In this document: positions 43,340 through 55,019 of the stretch, in pieces
Layout of the letters: each line of letters starts with the position of its first letter
How positions within the stretch are numbered: position 1 is the first letter of the stretch
NCBI GenBank assembly: GCA_944472135.2
Contig: OX235262.1
Location: forward strand, 170,313,509 to 170,377,508
Source: Trichobilharzia regenti
Taxonomy: Eukaryota; Platyhelminthes; Trematoda; Strigeidida; Schistosomatidae
DNA: 64,000 bases
Direction: 5' to 3'
Position numbers and translations under genes: made by a program
The notes under the pieces: model-generated
The model's input: the letters and a program-made list of their open reading frames with translations, nothing else
Told to the model about the DNA's origin: nothing
Databases searched by the model: none

Positions 43340-43765
43340 TAATAGCAAATAGAATATCAACTAAAATTAAGGAAATTTCTACAAAAACCTGAGGATCATT
43401 CGAACCTAGATGGCCAGGGTGGTAAGAATAATGTCTCAACAAGTTTCTTTTGAACCCATAAATTAGGCTTCTTAATGTGGATCCCAACAGCCAGGCCTCA
43501 GCAATATTTAGTAAGCGAACCCTTAAGGTGAACTTAAGATTAGTTGGTTGGTATGGAGTAAATGACTTGAAAGCCGCTTCATTGACATCAATCTTGTGTT
43601 CTGTATCCACAAGATGAGATAGAATAGCATTACGAATAGATTTTGTTTGTCCTTTACTTAACCACTATGCCAAGGGATGTTCGGAAATCCAATGAGAAAC
43701 ATGCCTTATTGTACGGCCTATGTAACTGGCTCCACATGAATAGTTCATGAAGAATTCAAACAAAA
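43339..43765 (-). pseudogene. PLE GIY-YIG endonuclease fragment, minus strand
   Basis: The minus-strand frame starts at VDTEHKIDVNEAAFKSF and continues YQPTNLKFTLRVRLLNIAEAW. Upstream (43620-43740) frame-shifted remnants cover the R...RISEH helix and the tail of the YIG strand. Closest relative in the window is 9.5-9.8 kb, collinear including the post-coding phrase. Confidence 0.7.
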
Positions 43766-43784
43766 TTCAAGTGTTGGTTTGTAG

Positions 43785-44000
43785 GGATTTGATTGGTTAC
43801 AGGATTTCATCATGAGCTGACATTAGTTAGAGAATCATTAGAAAACCTGGAAGTACTGGACAGCTGTTTCGTCAGCCTAGTTTGGGACTCTTCATCAGTA
43901 CGTACCCACCGACAGGGGGTCGAACCCAGGAGCTTCTAGTTACAAGGTTAGAGAGCTAGTATACCATTAAACCACTGGGACCCAATCCAATGGCCAGTCT
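43785..44000 (-). mobile_element. SINE A, minus strand
   Basis: tggttacaggatttcatcatg, gtactggacagctgtttcgtc, ctagtttgggactcttcatcag and the B-box complement gggtcgaacccagg. One member of an inverted pair with 44135-44320. Confidence 0.8.
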
Positions 44001-44134
44001 ATAAATTCCAACTTCTGCCAATCCACGACATAGCGCAACCGCTAGCCAATGTCTTCGGCGAGTATTTGTCCTCACATCCCACCTGCTGCATCCGACTGGT
44101 AACGACCTCTCACTAGAACCCCAGTTAACTACCT

Positions 44135-44320
44135 ATTTGAATACGAGATCGCCAGCCTTGTAACCAGAAGGTCCTGGGCTCGAACCCCGTTGGTGGATGA
44201 GTACTGATGAGGAGTCCCAAACTAGGACGAAACAGTTGTCCAGTACTCCCGGGTTTTCCAATGGTTGTCTTACCAATGTCAGCTCATGATGAAATCCTGT
44301 AACCAATTCAAACAAAAGTT
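44135..44320 (+). mobile_element. SINE A, plus strand
   Basis: ccttgtaaccagaaggtcct, B box gggctcgaaccccgt, gagtactgatgaggagtccc, GAAA and GTC followed by cagtactc. Stem I would be a perfect 8 bp (gagtactg/cagtactc) but the core is shifted to atgagga, so activity is doubtful. Confidence 0.8.
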
Positions 44321-44334
44321 GACTTTATATTAAA

Positions 44335-44430
44335 TCATTTTTGTCTACAAAGACAATCAAAGCTTTGCAATTAAATCAACCAGTTCAAAGAATCCAACCA
44401 AATCAGAATTATCAATGTTGTTTTAACACT
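44335..44430 (+). repeat. PLE tail fragment
   Basis: gctttgcaattaaatcaacc and cagttcaaagaatccaacc match the tail near 29945 and 36515. Confidence 0.5.
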
Positions 44431-44484
44431 CGCTTCATTTATATGCGATCAACTAATAAAAAAGGATTGTTATGAGATTCAATT

Positions 44485-44975
44485 TTGAATTAGATATAGG
44501 TAAGGCAATACAAAGTCATTGCTACTATACGGATCAGAGAATTGGCACCGCACCGCCTCACGAAGGCCCCTTCGAACAAACTACACACCTTCATCAGCAG
44601 CTGTCTTCGCTCAATACTACTCAAGATCAGATGGCCGGTCAGAAAAGATCAGCAACAGGGAGCGATCTCTGGGAACGAACCAACTAATGCAGCAGAAACA
44701 GATTGTGCAACAAACACGCAGGAAGAAATGGAGGTGGATTGGATTGGCCATAATCTGAGAAAACAAACCATCAATTCACATCACACGGCAGGCCATCACT
44801 CGAGTGGAATCCGAACGGGAAGCGGCGAGTTGTTCGTCGGTGGTAGAGTGACATGGAGGAGGTCATGTGAAGAGGAGATGAAAGGATGTGGGCAGACGTG
44901 GGGCCAGGTGAAAACGTCGGAGAATCGAACGCATTGAAGACGTGCGTGTTCCTCTAAGAACTAAAGGCAACAATA
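44485..44975 (+). pseudogene. Family B LINE 3' fragment, plus strand
   Basis: Frames 44519-44937 contain LLYGSENWHR, INSCLRS-like SSCLRSILLKIRWPV, RRKKWRWIG and TWRRSCEEE, in the family's normal order, separated by shifts. The end tail ctctaagaactaaaggcaac is followed by AAT repeats. Confidence 0.75.
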
Positions 44976-45144
44976 ATAATGCAATATAAAACGAGATATA
45001 CGCTGGAGTTATTGTTCAAGTGTGTGTTTTTGTCGAACATACTACGATTGAATACGAGACGGTGATCCGAATCAAAGTCTTCTGCTGAAGGAATCTCACA
45101 ACGTACAAATCGACTATAGTTATTAACATAAATAGTTCAACTAG

Positions 45145-45240
45145 TACAGTGAACGAAAAGATTTGTAGCTCAGGTGGATGATTTTGATGTGGTTTTGTTC
45201 TCTGAGCTGGATGGTTAGTTTGTGAAGCTTTCATCAGTGA
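45145..45240 (-). repeat. PLE 3' UTR fragment, minus strand
   Basis: gatgtggttttgttctctgag and ctggatggttagtttgtgaag match 26020-26060 and 40105-40140. Confidence 0.55.
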
Positions 45241-45689
45241 ACGAAAATCACCAAAGTTTTAAACTAAACAGTGAACTTTTAAAATGACACATCCAATCTT
45301 AATAAAAAATAATCACTACTATTTGTATTTGAAAATGAATTCAAAATACAAAATATAAATTATATTGCAGATATACAATTTGCATAGGTAATGAAGACAA
45401 ATATAAAATTCAGTATCCGCTTTCCTACTATGTAGATAAAAAACACTGTGACCACTTATGTATTCAAAAGTGAAATAGCGCTTTCAATAGCTTTTTACTT
45501 GGAATACAAACCGACAACAAGACAATTCATGATGCTACATAAACTGCTGAATTACACCCACCAGTAGTATGTGCCAGATCAAAATGATCGGCTCTAGACG
45601 AGCCGGTATCTCACTACTACTCATACCAACCAACCAGTAGTATATATAGCAACACTCACTTATGCTTGACTGTCAATTATATAATACTA
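45241..45689. other. Unassigned spacer
   Basis: A short imperfect duplication of accagtagtat (45570, 45630) ends in a TATA-like tatatatagcaac at about 45643. No gene could be assigned to it. Confidence 0.35.
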
Positions 45690-46290
45690 AGTGAATCATA
45701 TATATATAGTGATTTAAATATTTTCGATTTTTTCAAAGAAAACTGTGGTGGGATTTCACCTGCTCAAAACTTTGTAATTTGTAAATCACGAATTCGATCA
45801 ACTGCATCTGTGAAGAAGACATTTCCAACAGCCACTCTACGTATCACATTTTCTGGCAGACAGTTAATCCAGTCTAACACTAAGGACAAGATATCGCTTT
45901 TGGCCACTTCAATGTATATTTATGAATTTACTTGCTCGTGTGAAGCAAAGTATATTGGCTGTACGCAACGTCAAGTCCACAAACGTATTCTGGAACACTG
46001 TCCAGCTTGGTTAGCCAGCCAGAGGAGAAAAGAAGAATAGCACCAGCTCGATCCTCGAACACCATGTCATCTCCGGACATCGAGCACCCCCACATGAATG
46101 CTTCACAGTGTTACACAGAGTCCCTCAATATCGTACAAAGGGACTTCGGATAAGCCATCTGTACAAAGCTGAAGCATTAGCTATTCGGCATGTGAAATTT
46201 GTCACCAGACTAGAGATACCATGCTCACACTAAAGTCCAAAACTAACCAATAAGTTTAAATTTTTGGCTCCAAAAACAAAATTCATGTTG
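45690..46290 (+). pseudogene. PLE GIY-YIG endonuclease fragment, plus strand
   Basis: The open frame to 46040 encodes TLRITFSGRQLI, the IYEFTCSCEAKYIGCTQRQ stretch (Cys-x-Cys directly before the YIG strand, typical of PLE endonucleases) and KRILEHCPAWL. After a one-base shift near 46035 the domain continues in another frame: SSILEHHVISGH, ECFTVLHRVP and AEALAIRHVK, stopping at about 46232. Nearly the whole endonuclease is therefore present with a single lesion. No reverse transcriptase lies upstream. Confidence 0.8.
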
Positions 46291-46500
46291 GTAACTGAGT
46301 AGGCGGAAATGTGATGAGCAAAACGTAAAAGACGCGAACGAACACCATCCGCATATTTGAGAAAAGCTATTTCAAGGTACGCATTCTCGCGCGTTACAAA
46401 CTTCAAAATTTAAACCTTTGTAAGATAACTTCTTGTCTGAATAGTTTCAAGCACACACACAACCTGCATCCACACTAGCTGACCTCAAAAAGAATAACCT
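46291..46500. other. PLE 3' flank or unassigned DNA
   Basis: It follows the endonuclease fragment; no separate feature was recognised. Confidence 0.35.
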
Positions 46501-46504
46501 ATTT

Positions 46505-46750
46505 ATTTTATTACTTCACGTTCCTTCCTGGTGGAACATAGGACTTCAAGTTAGAGGCTTGAAGCTTCGGTAGCAGCTGTGTTTACTTTTCCACGGGATG
46601 GGGTTGCTAGCCAGCCTCATGCCCAACCTCCCCTCTTTACCAGTCTTATTACCGGCTTAGCGAGGTGTAAAGGAGTACGTCGACTGGGGCCCAAACCCTG
46701 AACGACATGAGCAGTTGGCGAGCATTCCTATCGCTGTGCCACCGACTTAG
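46505..46750 (-). mobile_element. SINE B, minus strand
   Basis: tcctggtggaacataggactt (3' end complement), acgggatggggttgctagcc, cagtcttattaccggcttag and the tRNA-like head complement ending cgctgtgccaccgac. The B box is diverged (ggcccaaaccctg). Confidence 0.8.
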
Positions 46751-47685
46751 AAGAACAACAACTGTGATTAAATGGTATAAGTAGCCCTCGCTTAGTCGTA
46801 ATTAACACACTTATAACTCCATCTGACCAGATGATTTACGTTGGAAGTGAACCCATTGATCACTAACTAATTATAAATAACCTACACCAATGACAAGCAG
46901 AGTAATGAACAACACTCCGATAGTTTCAAATTTTAGGGACACAAGATGATTTAGCTATGCGGGGAATGTTGGTCATTATAAATCAATAAAAGAACAGATC
47001 ATTGCTTAAGTACAGTTGCATGAAGCACTTCAACTGGGAAAGTACTAATCAATCTTCTTCTACACTTAGCACAGCCTTTCGGTTATTCCTACTAAAATAT
47101 TAACTTGGTGTAGCATATCGACCAAGAAATGCGTAAACAATAATGACAGAGTAGTTCAGAGACAGCACAATGAAAACAAATGAGCACACTGTGAAGCATA
47201 ATCAGAAGGACATTCATTACAAGAGGTATAAAATAGGATGTCCATCGAATACGAACCTAAACTATGTTGGATAAATGTCTCAGGCCACTGAGTCGCATGA
47301 TATCATCGAGGAAAAAATCCCACCCGGTAAGTTGTGCCCTGCCGACATACATACACGATGAGGCAAATAGAAATCTAACTCAAACACATCCCTCTACCAA
47401 AACGCACACGAATTTAGTGATTTTGAAATGTTGTTTACCACCTATCTGTGAAGGTGAATGTATACACGGGTTTGTAACAGTATTTTACACTTCACCGGTG
47501 AAAAATAATATACTAAAGAGCTGTGAATTTCTCTAGTCCTGATGGTATCAGTTAATAGGGTAGGTATCTAGGTGAACATCAATTGACATTTAATCAAGTA
47601 CAGTGCTTATAGCTCTTACAATCTAGATCCACAAATTCCTCATTTCTCTCCATGAAATTATTCTTCTCGTGTATTTCGTCCATTG
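46751..47685. other. Unassigned stretch
   Basis: The 90-codon plus-strand frame at 47264-47536 has no recognisable domain. No repeat family was recognised. Confidence 0.4.
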
Positions 47686-47689
47686 ACGT

Positions 47690-47795
47690 TCTTTTGAATC
47701 CTTCACTGACGTTTATGTGTTGCATGGAGTGTGGGGCAAGGTGAACTGTTGTACTTCTCTGCAAAGTTCTACGGTGAATCTCAATCTTCGACAGA
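47690..47795 (+). repeat. Family A RTE 3' UTR relic
   Basis: tgttgcatggagtgtgg, aactgttgtacttctctgc and aaagttctacggtgaat correspond to the 3' UTR of the intact element at 61090-61145. Confidence 0.5.
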
Positions 47796-47799
47796 TGAC

Positions 47800-49209
47800 A
47801 CAACAACAAATATTGGATTCAAGAAAACTAAGTTTCCAGAAACGCTTATTATATAAACTGGAGTGAATAAACACAGTTGGATTCTGTTCATGCGTATTTT
47901 AAGTTTACACCAAACAGACAAACAAATAAAATGTAGTCCTAGTCAATGAGGTGTATTTTTCGGTTTGCACCGAAAGGAGCTAACATCCTGAGTATGCTAT
48001 TCTTAGATAATGGTAAAAAACGAATTAGCAGTAATTATTATTATTAACTACGTAGGAGAGTAAAACCATCGTGAAAAGGATATCCACCTGGAGTTCGGTT
48101 ACACGTTCTCAGTGCTACAAAGAAGATGAAGTAGGCTGTGCTCATCGTTTGTAGAGAACATTTTTTAGGAGTACTTCAAACTCTTCGACAGCAACAGCTA
48201 ATCACCACCTGTTAAGAAATAACTTTCTAATCAGATCAAGTGACCTTTATGGAAGATGAGTACCTGTGTTAGTAAATTTGTCAGACATTACATCAGACAA
48301 GACTCTACTCATTCACTAACTCGCAAGTCGTCTGTCTGATGACCGACTCACAAACAGCGACTGAAGATATTGTAGCAAGTCATACTTCTTTTTTCACAGC
48401 TACACTCACAGACATCTCGTTATACGAATACATGAAGACAAACCACCACTCACGACCTTAATTTTCATTATATATATACATATATTTATGAAAAAACAAC
48501 ACTTGCACACAAGAATGCAGGCAATCATCAATATATATTCAAGCTTCACCAGCATACCTTAATCTATGAACGATGATTAGAAAAGGGCCTTTTTTGCACC
48601 TCTTATGATGATTATTAAAAATACCTAAAACAAGATCAAATATTTTATTAGTGCCATTGAAGGGGATTGAACAAACAGATATGGTACATAGATCAATTTT
48701 TTGTGTCTCAACGAAAACAAGAGCTTTTAAAAGGTGTGTGTGTGTGTGTGAATTCCACAAAGAGAGAAAGGAGAAAATACTGGTGCAGTCAGTCAGTCAG
48801 TCTCGTGTAATGTTGGTGTTAAAAATCGGACTTCAGATGATAAAGAGATAATGGATTGGCGGAAATAAATTACTCCCCCCGGAAAAAAATGAAACTAATA
48901 AAATACATCAACAAAATACGGTTGGAACGCACTGCATGTTATTGATTAGTATTATTATTATTGTTATCGTTATTATTATTAGTAGTAGTAGTATTATAGC
49001 ACCTGAATACAAATACAATCCTATAAGATAAACAGTGCTGTGAATTTCAGATACAAAATATTATCACAAGTTCAGTAATGAAATAGTGTAAAGAGATACA
49101 TGAGAGGGACAAAGGGAGAGAGAGAGAGAAAAGAGGATGATAAGCGCACAATCATCACATGAAAATAAACCGACGAATAAATTCAAGATTATATTATACG
49201 AAATAGAAA
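47800..49209. other. Mostly unassigned; includes likely Rab1 3' UTR
   Basis: Sequence just below 49210 should be the Rab1 3' UTR on the minus strand. An AATAAA on that strand occurs at about 48639-48645, and (GA)n and (TTA/TAG)n tracts lie at 49110-49130 and 48950-48995. The true polyadenylation site cannot be fixed. Confidence 0.4.
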
Positions 49210-49398
49210 TTAACAACATCCTGAACTTTTCTTAATAGGTTGTGTACTATTAACTGGTACAGTGGAAGATAACATATTTTGCATTGGTGTAGCACTTGCT
49301 TTGATCTGTCTAGCCATTTCCATGAATGCATCTTCAACGTTAGTAGCATCTTTGGCGCTGGTTTCTAAGAAAGGCATGTTATTTTCCTTCGCGAACTC
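49210..49398 (-). CDS. rab1: Rab1-like GTPase, terminal exon
   Basis: 62 codons plus stop (TAA complement at 49210-49212), phase 0 at its start. The acceptor is a pyrimidine-rich tract ending CAG at 49399-49401. It encodes [28 protein letters not shown] and ARQIKAS, then a short variable tail ending SGCC. ETSAK is the G5 guanine-binding loop; FLETSAK.ATNVE..F..MA..IK is the Rab1-type signature. The C-terminal Cys-Cys is the geranylgeranylation site that anchors Rabs to membranes. Rab1 drives ER-to-Golgi vesicle traffic. Spliced to 54084-54215, the join reads ...SVAEEFAK..., matching the Rab1 alignment without gap. Assignment to Rab1 over Rab8/Rab35 rests on that signature. Confidence 0.88.
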   Translation of the reverse strand, partial: EFAKENNMPFLETSAKDATNVEDAFMEMARQIKASATPMQNMLSSTVPVNSTQPIKKSSGCC

Positions 49399-50221
49399 CT
49401 GAGGAGAAAGAAGGCAGAGGAAGAAACGTTATTAATTTTATGAATATTTTCATTAAAACAAAATCAAACCTTTTTACGAGAAAATTTACATCATATATGC
49501 TAAGCAATGATATACAATATTTGACCTTATGCCCAAGAAACTATAGCCACAATTCGAAGTGAGATAAAACGGAAAGCAGATGCCTCGCCTTACACAATGT
49601 TATTACGATTTCTATCTAATTGGCTACTGAGATACGATTCGATCAAAATACTGACTGATAAGATTTTTACAAAAACTGACAACTTATACTAAGAATTGGA
49701 GAAAAGATATGCATTCCAAGCAAACAAATTCTCTATTTTCTTTTTACTCCGCAAGAACCGAGATAACGATGAATTGAAAAAATACAAGACGTATGTGTAT
49801 GTACATCATTGATAATTTCAACTGCCTATAAGTTCAAAATTTGGTATGATCGTAAAGAACAGTCGTTTACATGTAAAGTACGGCCCAGTCGTTCGAGAGG
49901 ATTTTGCTTACACCTTCTTCTTGCAGTCAAAACCTTAGCAATCCTCAAGGAGAAATCAGAACTTTGTGTTCAGAAATCTTTTACCCAGACTCTATGTAGT
50001 TCATAATGTGCTTTCGTAACTAATTTTCAGTTTCTGTTTTCTTGTCCCCTATCAGCTATTTCTAGACAATTATTCACCACTCAACTTATTAACTGTCAAC
50101 TCTGCTGATTACGTAAGACCATTTCTCTCAATTGTTTTTCAAACAGTTATTACGCGTGCACTTTGGTTCACCTTATTACTAAATGATAATAACGTTTGGC
50201 CTCTGCTGCCAAACCCACTAA

Positions 50222-51310
50222 ATAATAATAATAATAATAATAATTTGCTTTATTCCAAAACAGTAGTTGTGATACAGAATGGAATTCTCAGCATTTTACT
50301 ACAATATTGAATACAACAATAAGTAAAATCCTACATAGATTAAGGGTAATCTCAGTTCATTATGACAACAACATATTGACATGTCGGTAGCAAAGCCAAA
50401 ATTGAACAGAGTGTTTGAAGGTGTTACAAAAGTAGATGGTAGCATATTTACTGGTGTAGGCAGAAGAAACAAAGCAGCACATAACAGAGAAAAAAAACGA
50501 GAGAGAGAGAAAAGGAAAAGAGAGAAAGAAAACGTTGTACCTATAAATGATATGAGTTGGAAAGACGAGATCCAGTTGTTCTACTGACTATTTAATAAGT
50601 TATAGGTATCACGCCTAATGCTTTCTTTTTCGCACAGAACACGAGTTAAGTAGGGTATGGTTGAGTTTTTGTACTTGCTAGTGCGAGCATATAGTTTTCT
50701 ATGTAGGCTTCTGGTTTTGCCTGATGAGATAGATACAAGGGGAGAGTTGTGAATGAAGAGGGTGGTGTGAGTTAGGTAAAATGGATTTTTTTTCCGTGTG
50801 TCTGTCAACCAGAATATTAACAAGCTGGTTAAGTGGCACTTTGTTTACCCTGCTGACAATTTTTAACACCCTACGTAATAAGATATAGTCTTTCTTCAGT
50901 AGTCCTGGAAAAACTATGGGGGAACAGTAGAGAATAATAGGCAGAATGCGAGGGTTAACGAATCGTAGGAGTAAGGGTTGGGTTATTCCAGAATGTCTTA
51001 ACTTCTTGATGTAGAAGATAAGACGAAATATTTTCTTAGAAATCATCAAGATATGAGACGACCAGGAAAGATCAGCAAACAGAATGATGCCAAGATATTT
51101 AATATCCGACTTGGTTTCTATTTCAGTGTCATCTATGTTGCACACCACGTCAGTGCTAACCAGTTTATTTAGGTCAGATTTATGTCTGAAGGTGAAATTG
51201 ACTGTTAGGCATTTGGAGGGGTTTAAGGTAAGACCGTTTTCCTTGGATCACTGACTGATTTCTGATAAAAAGCCAGTAGCTTTGAAGTGAAGTTACAAAG
51301 AAAGGTGATC
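50222..51310 (-). pseudogene. Family D LINE, C-terminal end and 3' UTR, minus strand
   Basis: Starts with (AAT)n and the terminal phrase ttccaaaacagtag..gaattctcagca. Minus-strand frames at 51148-50581 have IKYLGIILFADLSWSSH, SGITQPLLLRF, PIILYCSPI and DYILLRRVLKIVSRVNKVPL, then YARTSKYKNSTIPYLTRVL in a second frame. One main shift separates the two. It lies inside the Rab1 intron in the same orientation as the gene. Confidence 0.8.
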
Positions 51311-51664
51311 TCTTTGTTGACTCATGTGTTCTTACTTACATGAAATAGGAATTTTCAGACAGAAGAGTTAAATAGAACACTGACAGTCTTCACAACATTG
51401 TGTCTAAGTATGCAGCGCCCTATAAAATTATCTGATGTGTTGTGTTCACACAGTTTAATGATAAAACGAAAACAAGAGAATTAAAATGAATAAGGTAGCT
51501 GAACCAACAATCAAGCACAGCTTCGTGTAGGCTGCGAACAATGTGAAATTCGAGCATAACATATTTTACAGAACAAAAAAAGATGCGTAAGTCTATGAAT
51601 GATGCTGTACCATTACCCTTGTTCTATCTATCAAATTTCTATGAGATACCAATATCTTGAGGTA

Positions 51665-51990
51665 TTGGTTTTGTGGGAATTTTGTTTAATTGCATGGAGG
51701 ATTTCATCATGAGCTGACATCAGTTAGAAAACTATTAGAAAACCTGGGTGTACTGGACAGATGTTTCGCCCTTCTTCAGACTCTTTAGAAGTTCGCACCC
51801 ACCGCCAGGGGTCGAGCCCAGGACCTTCTGGTTACAAGGCTAGCGAGCCACTGGGACCTGACCCAATGGGTTTGAACCCCGGTAGATGCGTACTGATGAA
51901 GAGTCCAAAACTAAGACGAAAGAGTTGTCCAGTACTCCCATGTTTTCTAGTGGTTCTTTAACTGATGTCAGGTCATGATGAAATCCTTCA
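51665..51990. mobile_element. Head-to-head pair of SINE A copies
   Basis: Minus copy 51695-51860 (ggatttcatcatgagctgac; gggtcgagcccagg) directly joins plus copy 51865-51990 (gggtttgaaccccgg; gtactgatgaagagtcc, gacgaaagagttgtccagtac; tcatgatgaaatcc). The plus copy begins within its tRNA head, so the join is at the tRNA-like parts. Confidence 0.75.
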
Positions 51991-54083
51991 AACAATATCT
52001 GTTAGCTGTTTAAAACCAAGCCAACGCAAATAAGGTTCAGATCACAGATCCACAGCTGTCAACTTAAATATAAAAACAACTAAGCTGAAGCTCCACAAAT
52101 GACATTCCAATAGCATCTGATACCATGAATAACTTAATTCTTCAATCAAAAATACAGCGAGAGATTTGTTAAAGTTAAGATCAGTAATATATTATGAAAA
52201 TTTGACTTTAACTTGGTCACGTCATTTTGTGAACTAGTGTAGAAATGACATGATTACCAGTGATGAAGCCCAAGCTCCATCTAAATAATTGTTAATTAAC
52301 AAACTCTTAAAAATGCACCTATGGTTGTGAGGGAAACGGAAAATGCAATGATCTTCGACTGTAAAGGTATCAAGGTAAAAACTGAATTTGACCACCTGTC
52401 CAATCCTAGGGTTGCCTTGACACAATAGATTTGAGATGATATACAGTATTTGTAGACTAGGAAGTTGACGAAAAAACTAATTTATCATTTAGAAATTAAG
52501 CATTTCGAATTGAAAATTCAGTTTAATTTCCTCTAGAAACCTAAAATTCTTCTTGTCACAATATGCGATCAAATAGACTACATGAATGACAATCGAGAAA
52601 ACAATATAAGATGACATATTGATTGATGTAAGTGGTAGTGCTTTCCGTCATGATCGAGGCGATATAAACCTCTGGAAACTGTATAATATTTAAGGCAACA
52701 CAGAGTAATCTGAATATTTTTGGTTTTTAAGAATCATGGTGAATTTTCTCCTCGATATGTGTTATTCACAAGTAACACATTTGACACCATGTATTACCAG
52801 CTCACCCAAATATTAAGTCAAAGTTTGGGTGGTTTGAAATGATTCGACTCAGCTGAGCTGAGCCAGACCCACAACGACAGAAGCAGTCAACCAGAGTCTA
52901 GATCACTTGGTATGTCTAGCAGGCACTACTGGCGTGGGTATATGACTCATTAACTTACATACTGGCTTTCCAGACAGTAGGTTTCGGGCTCGAGTTCCAC
53001 CCCCGTTAATTTAGTTTGGGCAGGTGGGTGGTATCATCAACTCTTAGACAAAACACATGTGGTTTTTAGCCAGGTACACGATGAAAGAGATTTACTGAGT
53101 ATATTTCAGTTTAGACACTACTAGTCGGTGTCAGTGGTTCCCAAGTACTTATATCGATCAGTGGTATGTACTACACCTTTGACGGAATTGACGTCCAGGG
53201 TGTATTTTCCTGAACCCAAATTCGATTGAAAAACGTCTTAGTTTCCATGTTAGACATTATCAGCACTGTAACGCAACGTTATTCTCTACGCAGTGGAACC
53301 ACTGTCAACTACCATCATATTGCTGAAAAGTGTTAACACTCGGATACTATTTATTTATATCATCACACGAAAGAACTCAATCTAAATATCTCTCTTTTAT
53401 GCATTCCCCTTCAATTATAGCCAACAAGGAGGTAAAGGCTAGCGCCGTAGATTGATTACTTGGAATGAATTATTAGTTCGCAGACTAATCACCTCAAACA
53501 ATCGAAAACCAAAAAACGACACCTCACAAATACAAAACTTGGAAGTTATGAAAGGATAAACTTGAAACCGAAACAATCAAACTAATTATCAACAAAAATA
53601 CCGAATTGCGAAAATCAACCAAATAATCTTAAGGAACCTAAAACCGTTCTTCAAAGTAATTGAAATTCTACTAAAAACGAGTTGGGCTATGTCGGTTTTT
53701 AAGTGTAGTAAAGGAAATGAAAACAGACCACAGACGAAGTCATCATATAAGTTTTTCCTTTAATATATACCATCATTTACGATTTCTGCCTTGGTGTATG
53801 GTGATTAGCCAACTAACCTATTTTTATTTCCTTTGCTATGCTATGCTTTTTCTCTACAAACTAACAAATTCGAATCCTCAACTCTCGTGAAAAGTATTCC
53901 CGCTTCTGCAGATTTACCGTTAAATAGCCGAATGTCAACGTTATTTTACCAGTACCAGATACCGAAGAACTCACTACTAAGAAACACTACTTCAACAGCT
54001 CATGTTTTTACATGAATACATTTCTCGTTCTCTTTGACGAATAGTGATACAACTTCATAAAATAAAAAGATGTTTTAACAAAC

Positions 54084-54215
54084 CTCTGCAACCGATTTGT
54101 CAACAGCTCGCCGACTCGCCAAATCATGTTTGTTTCCAACCAAAAGACGATTAACTTTGGAGTTTGCATAACAGGTGATTTCCTGAAGCCAACTTTTGAC
54201 ATTTACAAATGTTTG
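54084..54215 (-). CDS. rab1: Rab1-like GTPase, penultimate exon
   Basis: 44 codons, phase 0 at both ends; acceptor TACTTTTCAG (complement of 54216-54225), donor GAG|GTTTGT. It encodes QTFVNVKSWLQEI, YANSKVNRLLVGNKHDL and RRAVDKSVAE. VGNKHD is the G4 motif (NKxD) that reads guanine. WLQEI..YA...VN.LLVGNK.DL is characteristic of Rab1. The preceding exons with the P-loop and DTAGQE switch II are not found up to 64000. Position in the family: the second half of the GTPase fold starting at helix alpha3. The region just 5' is AT-rich intron. Confidence 0.88.
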
Positions 54216-55015
54216 CTGAAAAGTAAAGTTATTGAGACTGGGATCAATTTGTTGAATGAAGCATAGAAATAAATAGAAATAAAATGTACTTCACTTAGTA
54301 CACTAGGAATCAAATACTTTATTGCATAATTTTAAGCTGTAGACGAATGGGGGTTATTAATCTATTTGTGAGATTCATCAAGTTTTTACCCCAACTTCAA
54401 ACATATCATGCGTACCTAAAAAAGCCTAAATTGAAACGCAAGACAACTACTCTTAAACGTTCTCAGCTTTTACTTTCCACAATGAAGAAGTATTCAGATA
54501 TGTTCAAGTGGGCTCATCGATTATTTCAGTGTATTTTCCAAAACACTATTTCGGAGATTTTTTTTTCTGTTTTATGAATTCACGGGTAAGCAGACCGAAT
54601 CTGTATACACTACCATTCCCATACATACAACTATAGCTACCAACTGTCAGACGCTGTTCTAACTCATCCGAGCCACTGGAAGCAAAAATTATGTCAGTGA
54701 GACGGGCTGTGAAGCAGATGTTTTCTAGGTTAACGACCAACATATACATCTGGAGTGCTGGGAAGAGCACACTGGAAAACATTACTTATTCCATGGTGGT
54801 GACCTGTAAGTCGGTGAAGAGGAGATTTGGAGTAAACCCTTCAGTACTGAAGCCCATAAGATATCCAGCCCCTAGTCATTTTAAAAGATAGTAGGAAGCC
54901 TGTAGTCAAAAAACGGACTAAATCGTTTAGGAATGTATGGGAGGTACGTTGTCCAGTAGGTATAGAGTAAGGCCATCATAGTAGATATCTTTGAGAACTA
55001 ACTACGTAATGCATA
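54216..55015. other. Intronic spacer upstream of the Rab1 exon
   Basis: No repeat or exon recognised. The 78-codon minus-strand frame at 54546-54782 has no Rab-like motifs. Confidence 0.45.
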
Positions 55016-55019
55016 TGGT

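Larger units (their letters stand above)
49399..54083 (-). other. Rab1 intron (4685 bp)
   Basis: Bounded by donor GTTTGT (complement of 54078-54083) and acceptor CTCCTCAG (complement of 49399-49406). It contains a family D LINE fragment and a SINE A inverted pair. 51995-54000 otherwise shows only a faint tRNA-like patch near 52980-53000 (ggctcgagttccacccc) and no further features. Confidence 0.75.

Noticed and set aside
50381..50587. Plus-strand 68-codon frame rich in Lys/Arg/Glu
   Set aside because: It is the antisense of the family D LINE 3' region at 50.2-50.6 kb; low-complexity purines explain the composition.
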